From JBEBSD01 sp040394475 (GTDB taxonomy: Bacteria > Bacteroidota > Bacteroidia > Cytophagales > Spirosomataceae), in NCBI GenBank assembly GCA_040394475.1, contig JBEBSD010000017.1:23958-87957 (forward strand): 64,000 nucleotides of DNA, read 5' to 3'. The position numbers and the translations under genes are program-made. Below are positions 1 through 8,010 of the stretch, one piece after another. The notes below the pieces were generated by a model. That model was given only the letters and a program-made list of their open reading frames with translations. It had not been told where the DNA came from and did not search any database. Numbering within the stretch: position 1 is the first letter of the stretch; every line of letters begins with the position of its first letter.

Positions 1-2
1 GG

Positions 3-65
3 CTGGACTCTGACCAGACTGTTTCTGCCATTAAAGCGACTCAGAAAATGCTGAATATTATCTAA
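3..65 (+). CDS. C-terminal tail of a truncated upstream gene
   Basis: An open frame enters from the left edge and ends with TAA at 63-65, encoding about 20 residues that end in QKMLNII. It stops 9 bases before the convergent stop of the next gene, which is normal spacing for two converging genes. The product cannot be identified from so short a tail. Confidence 0.4.
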   Translation: MDSDQTVSAIKATQKMLNII

Positions 66-74
66 AATCCGGTT

Positions 75-1862
75 TCACGAATCGGTCAGACTTTCCAGAA
101 ATGCTACCAGTTGCTTTTGTTCGGATGGCGTGAGGTTTAGTTTATCAGCCGGCAGCGTTTGGTTCGGCACGTCCAGTCCCAGTCCGGCGCCGCCTCCTTC
201 ATTGTAAAATTCCAGCACTTCTTCCAGCGTACTGTAGGCGCCATTGTGCATGTAAGGGGCTGTCTTCCCCACATTACGGAGGGTCCCTGTCTTGAAAGCG
301 TGTGTCCATTGGGGATACCGGCCATGCATATCACGCCCGGTATCCTCGTCTAAAACAGGCTGCTTCCAGTCAGGGTGGATAGTAACCCCCAGCACTTCTG
401 CCTCTGTTTTACGGAAATCCGGGGGAACGGTCCCGTTAAATAAAGGAATAAAATGACAGGTACCACAGCGTCCTTTGTCCATAAACAGGTTAAATCCGCT
501 CACCTGGTCCGCCGTAAGGGCGGCCGTATCCCCGCGCATAAAATGGTCGAAAGGAGCATCAAATGCTCCCAATGAACGTATGAAAACCGCAAGGGCATTC
601 TGAATCGACAGCGGCTGAACCGAATCTTCCTCCGGATAGGCCTTCCTGAAAAGCTCGCGGTAACTGCTGTCCGAGTGGAGCAACCTTGCAATATCGGTAA
701 GAGAACCATTCATTTCCTGCTCATTATGAATGACCGTAATCGCCTGATCCTCCAGTGAAGGCGCCCGCATATCGTAGAAAAGTGCCTGTTGCAATCCGGC
801 ATACAGAACCGTGGGCGCGTTCCTTTTAACCGATCCGCTATTCAATCCCTTACTGGTTTTCAGTCCATCGGTAAAGGCTCGTTGCGGCTGATGACAGGTC
901 CCGCAGCTGGTCCGCCCGTCACCCGAAAGCATGCCCTCGTAGAACAATGCCCTGCCCAGCTCCCTGCGTGCCGCGGTGGCGGCAAACCGGGCATTGGTTA
1001 CCAGGGCTTCCGGATCAAATGCATTTTTTTCAAACAATGTAGCGGCATCACCACGCAACAGCCCCCGGGCCCTGATGAAGGGAATTCCTGCCTGTTTTTG
1101 GCTTTCGTTCAGGGACACCGACACCGGGTTCACGTACTTCACAATAAAGGTCGCCCGATCAAAATCCATAAAGTTGCGATGCTGTTGCACGAACGCGATC
1201 GCAGCATCGATCCGGCTGTCTAGTACCGGGTAATTCGCGATGACCGGGCTGTATTCAGTCAGGTACACCTGTAACGACCGTAAAACCACTTCACTTTCTG
1301 CCAGCGCGTTTCCTGACAGGGGAGTGTCGAATCCCGACACTCCGAGGGTAATCAGCCGGAACACTCCCAATCGCAACGCATCAAACACATGAGAATCGGT
1401 TATTTCAATATCCTGCCACAGCATTTTGATCCGCCGGATGTTTACCAGCAGCTTCCGCACCTGCCGTATTAACTCCTGCCGTTCGACAGGAGCTTCCGTG
1501 AAGAGCAGCGCTTCAATGACCTGCAATCCGCCGGGTTCAAAAACCGCATTCTCTGCTTCCTCAATTTCATCCAACGGCGCACCGTTTACCACACGCACGG
1601 TTGTCGGGTTAAAATATGCTGCAAACGCCTCTGTTTTTTTATACTCCAGGCGCAGCGCCAGAAACTCCCGCTGCAGCTCCGGGAGGGCTGCATGACCGGT
1701 AACCGCTTCCAGAAACTGTTCATTCGTCCGGATCAATGCATCCAGGTCGGTGTCAAACCGGGAATAAACCCGTTCATGCGGCTTTTTTTCCAAGGTACAA
1801 TCCGTGAGGAATACAAGCACCGGCAGCAGCACGAGGATTCGGAAGAAACGTAGATCAGCCAT
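75..1862 (-). CDS. Imelysin-like / di-haem cytochrome c peroxidase fusion lipoprotein
   Basis: A 595-residue predicted lipoprotein (hydrophobic leader, lipobox Cys22). The C-terminal half (about 295-590) is a bacterial di-haem cytochrome c peroxidase/MauG-type domain with haem motifs CGTCH at 320-324 and 466-470 and a conserved MHNGAY near 538. The N-terminal part (about 35-260) is helical and contains GGLQVIEALL near 111-120, which resembles the imelysin GxHxxE signature with His replaced by Gln. By family, the enzyme reduces peroxide or oxidises a partner in the periplasm. The N-terminal half is unusual for this family and could bind metal or the partner. It starts 58 bases after the PhoX-like gene on the same strand, so they probably form one transcript. 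The peroxidase call is firm; the imelysin relationship is an inference. Confidence 0.88.
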   Translation of the reverse strand: MADLRFFRILVLLPVLVFLTDCTLEKKPHERVYSRFDTDLDALIRTNEQFLEAVTGHAALPELQREFLALRLEYKKTEAFAAYFNPTTVRVVNGAPLDEIEEAENAVFEPGGLQVIEALLFTEAPVERQELIRQVRKLLVNIRRIKMLWQDIEITDSHVFDALRLGVFRLITLGVSGFDTPLSGNALAESEVVLRSLQVYLTEYSPVIANYPVLDSRIDAAIAFVQQHRNFMDFDRATFIVKYVNPVSVSLNESQKQAGIPFIRARGLLRGDAATLFEKNAFDPEALVTNARFAATAARRELGRALFYEGMLSGDGRTSCGTCHQPQRAFTDGLKTSKGLNSGSVKRNAPTVLYAGLQQALFYDMRAPSLEDQAITVIHNEQEMNGSLTDIARLLHSDSSYRELFRKAYPEEDSVQPLSIQNALAVFIRSLGAFDAPFDHFMRGDTAALTADQVSGFNLFMDKGRCGTCHFIPLFNGTVPPDFRKTEAEVLGVTIHPDWKQPVLDEDTGRDMHGRYPQWTHAFKTGTLRNVGKTAPYMHNGAYSTLEEVLEFYNEGGGAGLGLDVPNQTLPADKLNLTPSEQKQLVAFLESLTDS

Positions 1863-1920
1863 TAGAAACAGGGGGGTAAAGCAGCCGGAAAACCCTTCCG
1901 TCAGTAACCAAAAAGAATAG

Positions 1921-3402
1921 TTATCGGGGAATTCCGCTCACAATCACCGTTTGCCCTCCTTCCTGATTCGTCGTCAGACCGCTTCGATCGGCGTCCCTGA
2001 AACGCGGATCCTGCCAGGTATGGATGTGCAGGTTGATCAGGAAGGTTTCCGGGATACCTGTTTCTTCCGAAATATCGATCATGGCGCCATACTCCCAGCT
2101 GCTGAATTCGTAATTTTTTATCGTATTATATTTGTTATCAAATTCGGTATCATAGCGGTTGTGTTCCATCCGTAACATCGGCTTACACACTTTAGTCGCA
2201 ATATTGTATTGCCAGATTGTCCCATCATGATCCGTATCCAGGTAATTCGAGTCCCCGTCTTCCTGTATATAAACAAAATTCCGGGTGGCACATATATTGT
2301 CCGGATTAACAATAAAGCTCCCCGGATCGTCGGCGCCGTCTACCGCCACTTCCAGCCTTCCCTTCAGCGGATCCGTCGCATCCAGCTGCAGATGATAGAC
2401 CCTTCCCCACATAATTTTACCAGCCGGCGGACTTACCCGGTCTCCCTGGCTCACACCACTTGCGCTGAAATAGATGTCTCTTGCCGCACCATTCCCTCCT
2501 TTCACGTAATCAATATCCTCGACCCGTGTAAACTGTATCATCTTTTTCTCCACGGTCTGTGCCTGCAGCTCCTCACCCGTACTCGTTTTAACATTATCAA
2601 AAGGCACAAACTCCACGTCATACCATTGTCCCCTGACCATGCTGGTTTCAACGCTTTCCTGGTTAGTCCTTCTCAATCCATAGAGTTTGCCATTATTCAA
2701 ATCGCCCACCACATCCGAAACATAGGCTACCAGCTGACCGTCGGGGTGATCTTCCCCGATTATAATCACCGTCTTTCCGGGAAAGGCATCCTTGGCCAAT
2801 GGCACCGCATTTTCCGCATTCCATTTCCCAAAGGCGCTTACCGTCCGGGTTTTGTTCTTCTTGTCGGCAGGACCAAAAATGTCAATTGCGTGTGTCATCG
2901 ATTCCAGCCCGGACTCCCCGGCCGTCAGGAAAACGGGCCCGAAACCATGTTCCCCGGGCGTCACCAGCGTTGCCGAGCAAAGCCGCCACTGCCCTCCTTC
3001 CGCATCGACAATGTACTCGCCTTTGACTGGTTTCATTTCTTTATCCAGGTAAATCCGGGATACCGAGGCCAGCGCCTCGTGATTATTGACCACAACAAAC
3101 CCTTCCCCATCCGGATTTTTAGCAAATCCCGCCCCGTCCGGCTGGGCTCCGAATACAAAGTCCGGGGAGCCTTCCAGGACATCGTCGGAACTGATCAGGG
3201 TCGTAATCTGCAAATGCTCAAAGCCCGGCATTGCCCTGACAAAGGCCGGAGTCACTGACCTGTTGACGAGTTCCAACCGGGGTTCATCGGGATCAAGCGG
3301 TACTTTGTGCTCCTTCATGGAACACCCTGCCAGGACACCCGTACCGCAACAAAGAAACACCTTCGAATACTTTTTAATACAGGAACTGACCTTTCCGGAC
3401 AT
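1921..3402 (-). CDS. PhoX-like (DUF839) beta-propeller lipoprotein
   Basis: About 493 residues. The open frame extends back to a GTG at 3453, but ATG at 3402 (or 3414) gives a proper lipoprotein leader ending in lipobox LAGC. The body resembles PhoX alkaline phosphatases: a GEDHPDGQLVAYVSD stretch matches the family's acidic metal-binding region, and NPDNICATRNFVYIQEDGD matches its PDN...IQEDGD segment. Family members are calcium/iron-dependent phosphatases exported to the periplasm; activity here is not proven by sequence. It lies first in a two-gene unit with the di-haem peroxidase, which suggests a joint extracytoplasmic redox or phosphate role rather than simple phosphate scavenging. Confidence 0.75.
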   Translation of the reverse strand: MSGKVSSCIKKYSKVFLCCGTGVLAGCSMKEHKVPLDPDEPRLELVNRSVTPAFVRAMPGFEHLQITTLISSDDVLEGSPDFVFGAQPDGAGFAKNPDGEGFVVVNNHEALASVSRIYLDKEMKPVKGEYIVDAEGGQWRLCSATLVTPGEHGFGPVFLTAGESGLESMTHAIDIFGPADKKNKTRTVSAFGKWNAENAVPLAKDAFPGKTVIIIGEDHPDGQLVAYVSDVVGDLNNGKLYGLRRTNQESVETSMVRGQWYDVEFVPFDNVKTSTGEELQAQTVEKKMIQFTRVEDIDYVKGGNGAARDIYFSASGVSQGDRVSPPAGKIMWGRVYHLQLDATDPLKGRLEVAVDGADDPGSFIVNPDNICATRNFVYIQEDGDSNYLDTDHDGTIWQYNIATKVCKPMLRMEHNRYDTEFDNKYNTIKNYEFSSWEYGAMIDISEETGIPETFLINLHIHTWQDPRFRDADRSGLTTNQEGGQTVIVSGIPR

Positions 3403-3530
3403 AAACAAATGCATTTTTTTGATAAATATAGTGAATAGACGGCGATCTTCCACCGGCTTTACCGTAGCACATTTAACAGAAAAAGCACTTTTCTGCCGTC
3501 CTATAGTTTTCTAAAAAATCAAATACTTCT

Positions 3531-3562
3531 TTTCGTTCTGTCAGAATCTTCCTGTAACTTTA
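3531..3562 (+). promoter_or_regulatory. Candidate promoter of the DUF6265-YCII gene
   Basis: TTTC at 3531-3534 and TAACTTTA at 3555-3562, 20 bases apart, approximate the Bacteroidota sigma pattern TTTG-N19-TAnnTTTG. The start codon lies 31 bases downstream. The last base of the -7 box deviates from consensus. Confidence 0.4.
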
Positions 3563-3593
3563 TGAACTGCCTCACTCCGGAACCACTAAAGCG

Positions 3594-4436
3594 ATGAACT
3601 ATTTTGCTACTGCTGTAATGCTGCTTCTGGCGCACGTGACTTTTTCCCAGTCCCGCTTCCCTGATTTTCTCGAAGGTACCTGGAAAATGGCGGATAAAGA
3701 ACATTACGAACACTGGGACCGGCTTAATACGCACACGCTCAAAGGGATAGCCTATCAGCTCAAGGACGGGCTCGTCCAGGTTACCGAATACCTGGAAATT
3801 ACGCAACGCGACCAGGAAGTAGTGTACACCCCAACCGTTCCCGGGCAGAACCAGGGGCGGGGAATCGATTTTACGCTGGCCCCGCACGACAGCATTTATT
3901 CATTTGAAAACGCCGGTCACGATTTCCCGAAAAAGATCGGCTATCAAAAGCGATCAGCAACAGAACTGGCGGTTTACATATCCGACGGCAAACAAAGGAC
4001 GATTTCATACCTGCTGAAAAAGGTTCCCGGCGAGCTGTCAGCCAACCCGAACTACGACCCTCAACTGGCCCAAAAGCTGGGAGCCGATGATTACGGGATG
4101 AAAAGCTACATCCTTGTCATGCTTAAAACCGGAAGCAATAAAACGACTGACAAAGCCTTCATCGGCGAGAGCTTCAGGGGTCACCTCGACAATATCGGGC
4201 GTTTGGTGACGCAAGGCAAACTCGTTGTTGCCGGTCCCCTGGGCAAAAACGAAAACTCGTATCGCGGTATCTTCATCCTGAATGCCGCTACCCTGGAAGA
4301 AGCCAAAGCCCTGCTGGCAACGGATCCTGCCATCAAAGAAAACTTACTGGAAGCTGAGCTCTATAACTGGTTCGGATCCGCGGCCTTACCGGAATACCTG
4401 GAAGCCTCCGATAAAGTCTGGAAAATCAAACCGTGA
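3594..4436 (+). CDS. Secreted DUF6265 - YCII two-domain protein
   Basis: A 280-residue protein with a signal peptide ending near residue 19 (TFSQS). Residues about 22-150 match the DUF6265 pattern (FLEGTWK, then WDRLNTHTLKGIAY), a lipocalin-like fold of unknown role. Residues about 170-275 form a YCII-related domain (YILVMLKTG, RGHLDNIGRLVTQGKLVVAGPLG). YCII domains are dimeric alpha-beta barrels, some with catalytic His-Asp pairs; H197 and D199 in RGHLDN are candidates. The fusion of these two domains in an exported protein occurs in Bacteroidota, but I know of no demonstrated function. No clear operon partner. Confidence 0.75.
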   Translation: MNYFATAVMLLLAHVTFSQSRFPDFLEGTWKMADKEHYEHWDRLNTHTLKGIAYQLKDGLVQVTEYLEITQRDQEVVYTPTVPGQNQGRGIDFTLAPHDSIYSFENAGHDFPKKIGYQKRSATELAVYISDGKQRTISYLLKKVPGELSANPNYDPQLAQKLGADDYGMKSYILVMLKTGSNKTTDKAFIGESFRGHLDNIGRLVTQGKLVVAGPLGKNENSYRGIFILNAATLEEAKALLATDPAIKENLLEAELYNWFGSAALPEYLEASDKVWKIKP

Positions 4437-4476
4437 AAAATGCGCAGAGCCCCTGCTGCCGGCCCGGGTCTCGTAC

Positions 4477-4526
4477 CCACCTATAGAAACGGAAACACCC
4501 GCTCTACCTGCTCTTGTAGCTCCGCC
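4477..4526 (-). repeat. Duplicated 3' end of the LytTR gene (left copy)
   Basis: This 50-base stretch repeats 6012-6062 with one substitution and one missing base. Read on the minus strand it encodes the last residues of the LytTR regulator (RSYK, one-base deletion, QVERVFPFL, TAG). It is therefore a gene-end fragment with a frameshift. With the right copy it brackets about 1.5 kb holding only the Fic gene. No LytTR-like sequence is recognisable beyond the left copy, so this is a bounded duplication and not a decayed second gene. Confidence 0.85.
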
Positions 4527-4652
4527 TGGTGGATAGCGAAGTAGGCAATCAATTTATCTCGTCTCTGCCATCGCCGTGATCCGACAAAAAGGCAAAACGT
4601 CCGTAAGACTTTCCTCCCACACTACCGGTCTCTCACGATTAGCCGCTCCATC

Positions 4653-4677
4653 TAAACTAATAGCAGCTATTAGTTTA
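4653..4677. promoter_or_regulatory. Perfect 11-bp inverted repeat upstream of the Fic gene
   Basis: TAAACTAATAG, a 3-base spacer, then CTATTAGTTTA. It lies about 100 bases before the Fic start in AT-rich intergenic DNA and is not followed by a T-tract, so an operator is more likely than a terminator. The Fic protein has a C-terminal winged-helix-like segment that might bind it; that link is inference. Confidence 0.45.
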
Positions 4678-4774
4678 ATTTCTTCACTAAAAACTAAAAT
4701 AACTGAAATTATGGTTTAGATTTACACGCCATTTCTAAACTTAATTATTCTTTAGTTAACATCTCCAATTTTCT

Positions 4775-5896
4775 ATGAAGCGTTTTAGAGCCGGCAAATA
4801 TGTGAATCAAGGATATTATAAAAGCTTCCAACCGGAAAACATAAATCGTAACTGGCAGATTGATGATATGCAGTTAGTTAACTTGCTAAGTAAAGCAGAC
4901 AGGTATCTTGGTAGGCTGGACATGTATTCTGAATATGTCCACATTGATCTTTATATCCGTATGCACATAGCCAAGGAAGCGACCCAGTCGTCCAAAATAG
5001 AAGGCACGCAGACTAATATGGAAGAAGCCTTTTTGGAGAAAGAAGAAATTTCAGTGGAAAAACGTGATGACTGGGAAGAAGTGCAAAATTACATCAGTGC
5101 AATGAACGAGGCCGTCAAACAATTGCACACGCTTCCCTTTTCCTCCCGACTTATACGACAAACTCACAAAATTTTATTGAAAGGTGTAAGAGGAACGTAT
5201 AAACAACCGGGAGAGTACCGTACCAGCCAAAACTGGATCGGTGGTGCAAGTCTTAGCGACGCTGTATTTATACCCCCGGTACATACGTCAATTGCCGACC
5301 TAATGTCTGATATAGAAAAATTTGCCAATGATGAGCTAAACCCTTTACCCGATTTGCTTAAAATAGGTTTGATTCACTATCAGTTCGAAACAATCCATCC
5401 ATTTTTGGATGGCAATGGCAGAGTGGGTCGATTGCTCATTACGCTCTATCTCGTTAACAGAGGAATACTCAAGCAGCCTATACTTTATCTATCAGATTAT
5501 TTTGAGCGAAACAGAGTCTTATATTATGACAATTTAATGCGGGCCCGGACGCACAATGACATTAATCAGTGGTTGAAATTTTTTTTAGCAGGAGTAATTG
5601 AGATCTCCAAAATTGGCGTCAAAACTTTTGATGGAATCTTGCAGTTACAGCGAAATCTCGAAATCAAGATGCAATCTTTTGGCAGTAGAGCCAGCGAGGC
5701 CAAGAGGGTTGTTGAGTACTTGTACGAGCAACCTGTCATAGATGCATCCAGGATTGAAACTATCACCGGCAAATCAAAGGCCACCAACTATAAATTGCTG
5801 GCCGATTTAGAGAAATTAGAGATCCTGAAGGAAATTTCGGGCGGACAACGCAACAGGTTGTATGTTTTCAAAGAGTATTTGGATCTGTACCGATGA
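4775..5896 (+). CDS. Fic-family protein (AMP transferase), N-terminal inhibitory motif, C-terminal HTH
   Basis: A 373-residue Fic protein with the full catalytic loop HPFLDGNGR at 208-216, whose His is the family's catalytic base for AMP transfer to protein hydroxyls. The regulatory motif S72xxxE76G77 lies in the N-terminal part, typical of class II Fic proteins that are self-inhibited by an N-terminal helix. Residues about 310-370 look like a winged helix (a SRIETITGKSKATNYKLL helix pair), as in Fic-HTH proteins. The reading frame is intact. Its base composition is clearly more AT-rich than the flanking genes, and the gene is enclosed by a 50-bp direct repeat copied from the LytTR 3' end, so I read it as recently acquired. 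Solitary: no Phd/antitoxin-like partner is visible. Confidence 0.92.
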   Translation: MKRFRAGKYVNQGYYKSFQPENINRNWQIDDMQLVNLLSKADRYLGRLDMYSEYVHIDLYIRMHIAKEATQSSKIEGTQTNMEEAFLEKEEISVEKRDDWEEVQNYISAMNEAVKQLHTLPFSSRLIRQTHKILLKGVRGTYKQPGEYRTSQNWIGGASLSDAVFIPPVHTSIADLMSDIEKFANDELNPLPDLLKIGLIHYQFETIHPFLDGNGRVGRLLITLYLVNRGILKQPILYLSDYFERNRVLYYDNLMRARTHNDINQWLKFFLAGVIEISKIGVKTFDGILQLQRNLEIKMQSFGSRASEAKRVVEYLYEQPVIDASRIETITGKSKATNYKLLADLEKLEILKEISGGQRNRLYVFKEYLDLYR

Positions 5897-6011
5897 CTGG
5901 TGAAGATGTTGCTGAGGTCAACAGCCAGTTTTACCTATTGGATTACCCTACTGCATAGATATGCCAGGTATATCTTACCTATTTACCGGACCTGTTTTCA
6001 GCTATTTTGCA

Positions 6012-6062
6012 CCACCTATAGAAACGGAAAGACCCGCTCTACCTGCTCTTTGTAGCTCCGCC
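6012..6062 (-). repeat. LytTR gene end (right copy of the Fic-flanking direct repeat)
   Basis: This is the intact 3' end of the LytTR regulator plus 4 bases beyond its stop. It matches 4477-4526 at all but two positions. The pair of copies defines the borders of the Fic-bearing segment. Confidence 0.85.
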
Positions 6063-6732
6063 CTACCGGTATCGCGTTTCCGTCTAAAAGCAGTCTGCCG
6101 CGTTCCATTCGTTTTATCTGGTGAACGGCCACGATAAACGATTTGTGTACGCGGATAAAATGCGGAGCCGGAAAAATCTGTTCCATTGCTTTAATACTAC
6201 CCTTGATGATAATTTTTTGAGCAGCCGTATGGATGATGGCATAGTCTTTCAATCCCTGAATGAAGGTGACCTCGTCAAAGTTCAGCCGGATCCGGTTGAC
6301 GCCGCTTTTGACGAAGACAGATCCTACGGGCTTTTCGGGCGCCTCTTCGTCTAACTGGCTGTTCAGTTCCCGTAATATCAAAAATTCGCGGGCCTTTTCA
6401 AGGGACTGCCGGAACCGCGGCAGGGAAATAGGTTTCAGCAGGAAGTCCATTACGCCCAGCTCGTACCCGTCAAAAGCATAATTGCGATAAGCAGTAGTAA
6501 AAATCGTAACAGGCGGATTGTCAAGTCGCTCCAATAATTCGATCCCACTCATTTCCGGCATTTCAATATCCAGAAAGAGCACATCTACCTGGTGGCCGGC
6601 AAAGTAGGCCAACGCGTCGGACGCCTTATCGAAACAGGCTACCCGGCCAATTCCTTCTGATTGGTTCAGGTATCCCGCCAATACCTCGATGGCTAACGGT
6701 TCATCATCAATTATAGCGCAATCCACTATCAT
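6016..6732 (-). CDS. LytTR-family response regulator
   Basis: A 238-residue regulator with an N-terminal receiver domain: acidic pocket D9-D10, phosphoacceptor D55 in FLDIEMPEMSG, the TTAYR switch segment near 79-83 and K100. A LytTR DNA-binding domain occupies about 140-238 (FIQGLKDYAIIHT, HKSFIVAVHQI). It should activate transcription after phosphotransfer from the histidine kinase encoded 19 bases upstream in the same operon. Its last 47 bases are duplicated on the far side of the Fic gene. Target genes cannot be told from this window. Confidence 0.93.
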   Translation of the reverse strand: MIVDCAIIDDEPLAIEVLAGYLNQSEGIGRVACFDKASDALAYFAGHQVDVLFLDIEMPEMSGIELLERLDNPPVTIFTTAYRNYAFDGYELGVMDFLLKPISLPRFRQSLEKAREFLILRELNSQLDEEAPEKPVGSVFVKSGVNRIRLNFDEVTFIQGLKDYAIIHTAAQKIIIKGSIKAMEQIFPAPHFIRVHKSFIVAVHQIKRMERGRLLLDGNAIPVGRSYKEQVERVFPFL

Positions 6733-6751
6733 ATTCCGGCCATTTGGAAAA

Positions 6752-7816
6752 TCAGGTAAATCGAATGCTCAGGTCCGCCTGGTAGTACTGCCCGTCATCG
6801 CGCAGCTGCAGTCCGTACCTGCCGGGATACAACCTGTCGAGGCGTTGACGCAGATTCGTCAGGCCTATCCCGCCTTTCTCATTTTTCCTCCCATTCACCG
6901 GCTTGCTGTTTCCCACAAGGAACGAGAGGCTTTGGGAATCGGCTTTCAGCGTACACCGAAGGTATCCCTTTTCCGATTGCAGGTCGATTCCGTGTTTAAA
7001 AGCATTTTCAACCAGTGGAATCAGTAACAGCGGCGCTATTTCTACCCCTTTGTAATCGCCTGTCACTGTCAGTTCAACGTGGTTTTTCCCTCCTAATCGC
7101 ATTTTCTCAAGCGCAAGGTAATTACTTAACCAGGCAATTTCCTTCTCCAGTGGAACCGATGTATGATCACTGTCGTAGAGCATATATTCCATCATGTCGG
7201 AGAGCTTTAGCACCACTTCCGGCGCCAGCTCCGACTTTTTAAGGGTCAGCGCATACAGGTTATTCAATACATTGAACAAAAAATGCGGGTTGATCTGAGA
7301 GCGCAGGAACTTCACCTCGGCTTCGAGATTCTCGAGTCTGACTTTTTGCAGGATTCTTTGCTGTTCATACCAGTCGATACTCAGCTTCAGCGCCAGCATC
7401 AGCGCCAGGTACCATACCGTGCTAACCAAATTATAGGATAACGTTTCTAACCAGCCACTGTTTCTGAGGGGGCCGATCACAAACCCGTAGAGGTAATAAT
7501 CATAAAGACTCTGCAGGACCAAATAGCCCGCTATCGACAAAAATACAGCCAACGCATAGTGCAGGTAGCGTTTCCGGAGCAGGTAGCGCGGAAGGAAGTA
7601 CTGTAAATTGAGATAGCCCACCACGATCAGCAACAATACACGTCCGGCCACACAAGCAAAAAAATAGGGCATGCTTGCCTTGTAGATCAGGTACTTTTTT
7701 TCGTAGATAAAGAAGCCCGTGATCAGGATCCAATAGGCCATATGGATCAGGATGTACTTGAGGGTCATCACTTTCCCGGAAAAAGGTAACCTTATCGGTT
7801 TGTCCAGTAGTTCCAT
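6752..7816 (-). CDS. LytS/YehU-type sensor histidine kinase
   Basis: A 354-residue membrane kinase. About four hydrophobic segments fill residues 20-150, followed by a short coiled coil and the His_kinase (PF06580) signature INPHFLFNVLNNLYALT, whose His is the phosphorylation site. The HATPase domain includes PLVENAFKHG (N box) and GIGLTNLRQRLDRLYP (G box). It has no separate periplasmic sensor domain, so the signal is probably sensed within the membrane. It is the first gene of a two-gene operon with the LytTR regulator. The start ATG at 7816 lies 1 base from an inverted repeat that may be the control site. Confidence 0.92.
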   Translation of the reverse strand: MELLDKPIRLPFSGKVMTLKYILIHMAYWILITGFFIYEKKYLIYKASMPYFFACVAGRVLLLIVVGYLNLQYFLPRYLLRKRYLHYALAVFLSIAGYLVLQSLYDYYLYGFVIGPLRNSGWLETLSYNLVSTVWYLALMLALKLSIDWYEQQRILQKVRLENLEAEVKFLRSQINPHFLFNVLNNLYALTLKKSELAPEVVLKLSDMMEYMLYDSDHTSVPLEKEIAWLSNYLALEKMRLGGKNHVELTVTGDYKGVEIAPLLLIPLVENAFKHGIDLQSEKGYLRCTLKADSQSLSFLVGNSKPVNGRKNEKGGIGLTNLRQRLDRLYPGRYGLQLRDDGQYYQADLSIRFT

Positions 7817-7817
7817 G

Positions 7818-7873
7818 CCATTTGTTGCCGTTGGTTACATATTCAATTAGCCGGTTCAACTTACAACAAATGG
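7818..7873. promoter_or_regulatory. Widely spaced 10-bp inverted repeat before the kinase gene
   Basis: CCATTTGTTG at 7818-7827 and its exact complement CAACAAATGG at 7864-7873 are separated by 36 bases. The repeat covers the leader of the LytS/LytTR operon. Such spacing suits a pair of binding sites better than a transcript hairpin. Confidence 0.35.
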
Positions 7874-8010
7874 AAACAACACCCCAATTTAATAGAGCAA
7901 CTACCTGTATAGTAGAGGTACCGCCCCCAAAACAGTACTCGTCTGTAAAGCCGATCGAAGATGGCGGTCAAAAGGTGAACCCCGTCATTTCGGATCCGGG
8001 ATCACCCATG

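Noticed and set aside
2209..3258. 349-codon frame antisense to the PhoX-like gene
   Set aside because: The minus strand has the leader, lipobox and family motifs; this frame has none and is an antisense shadow.
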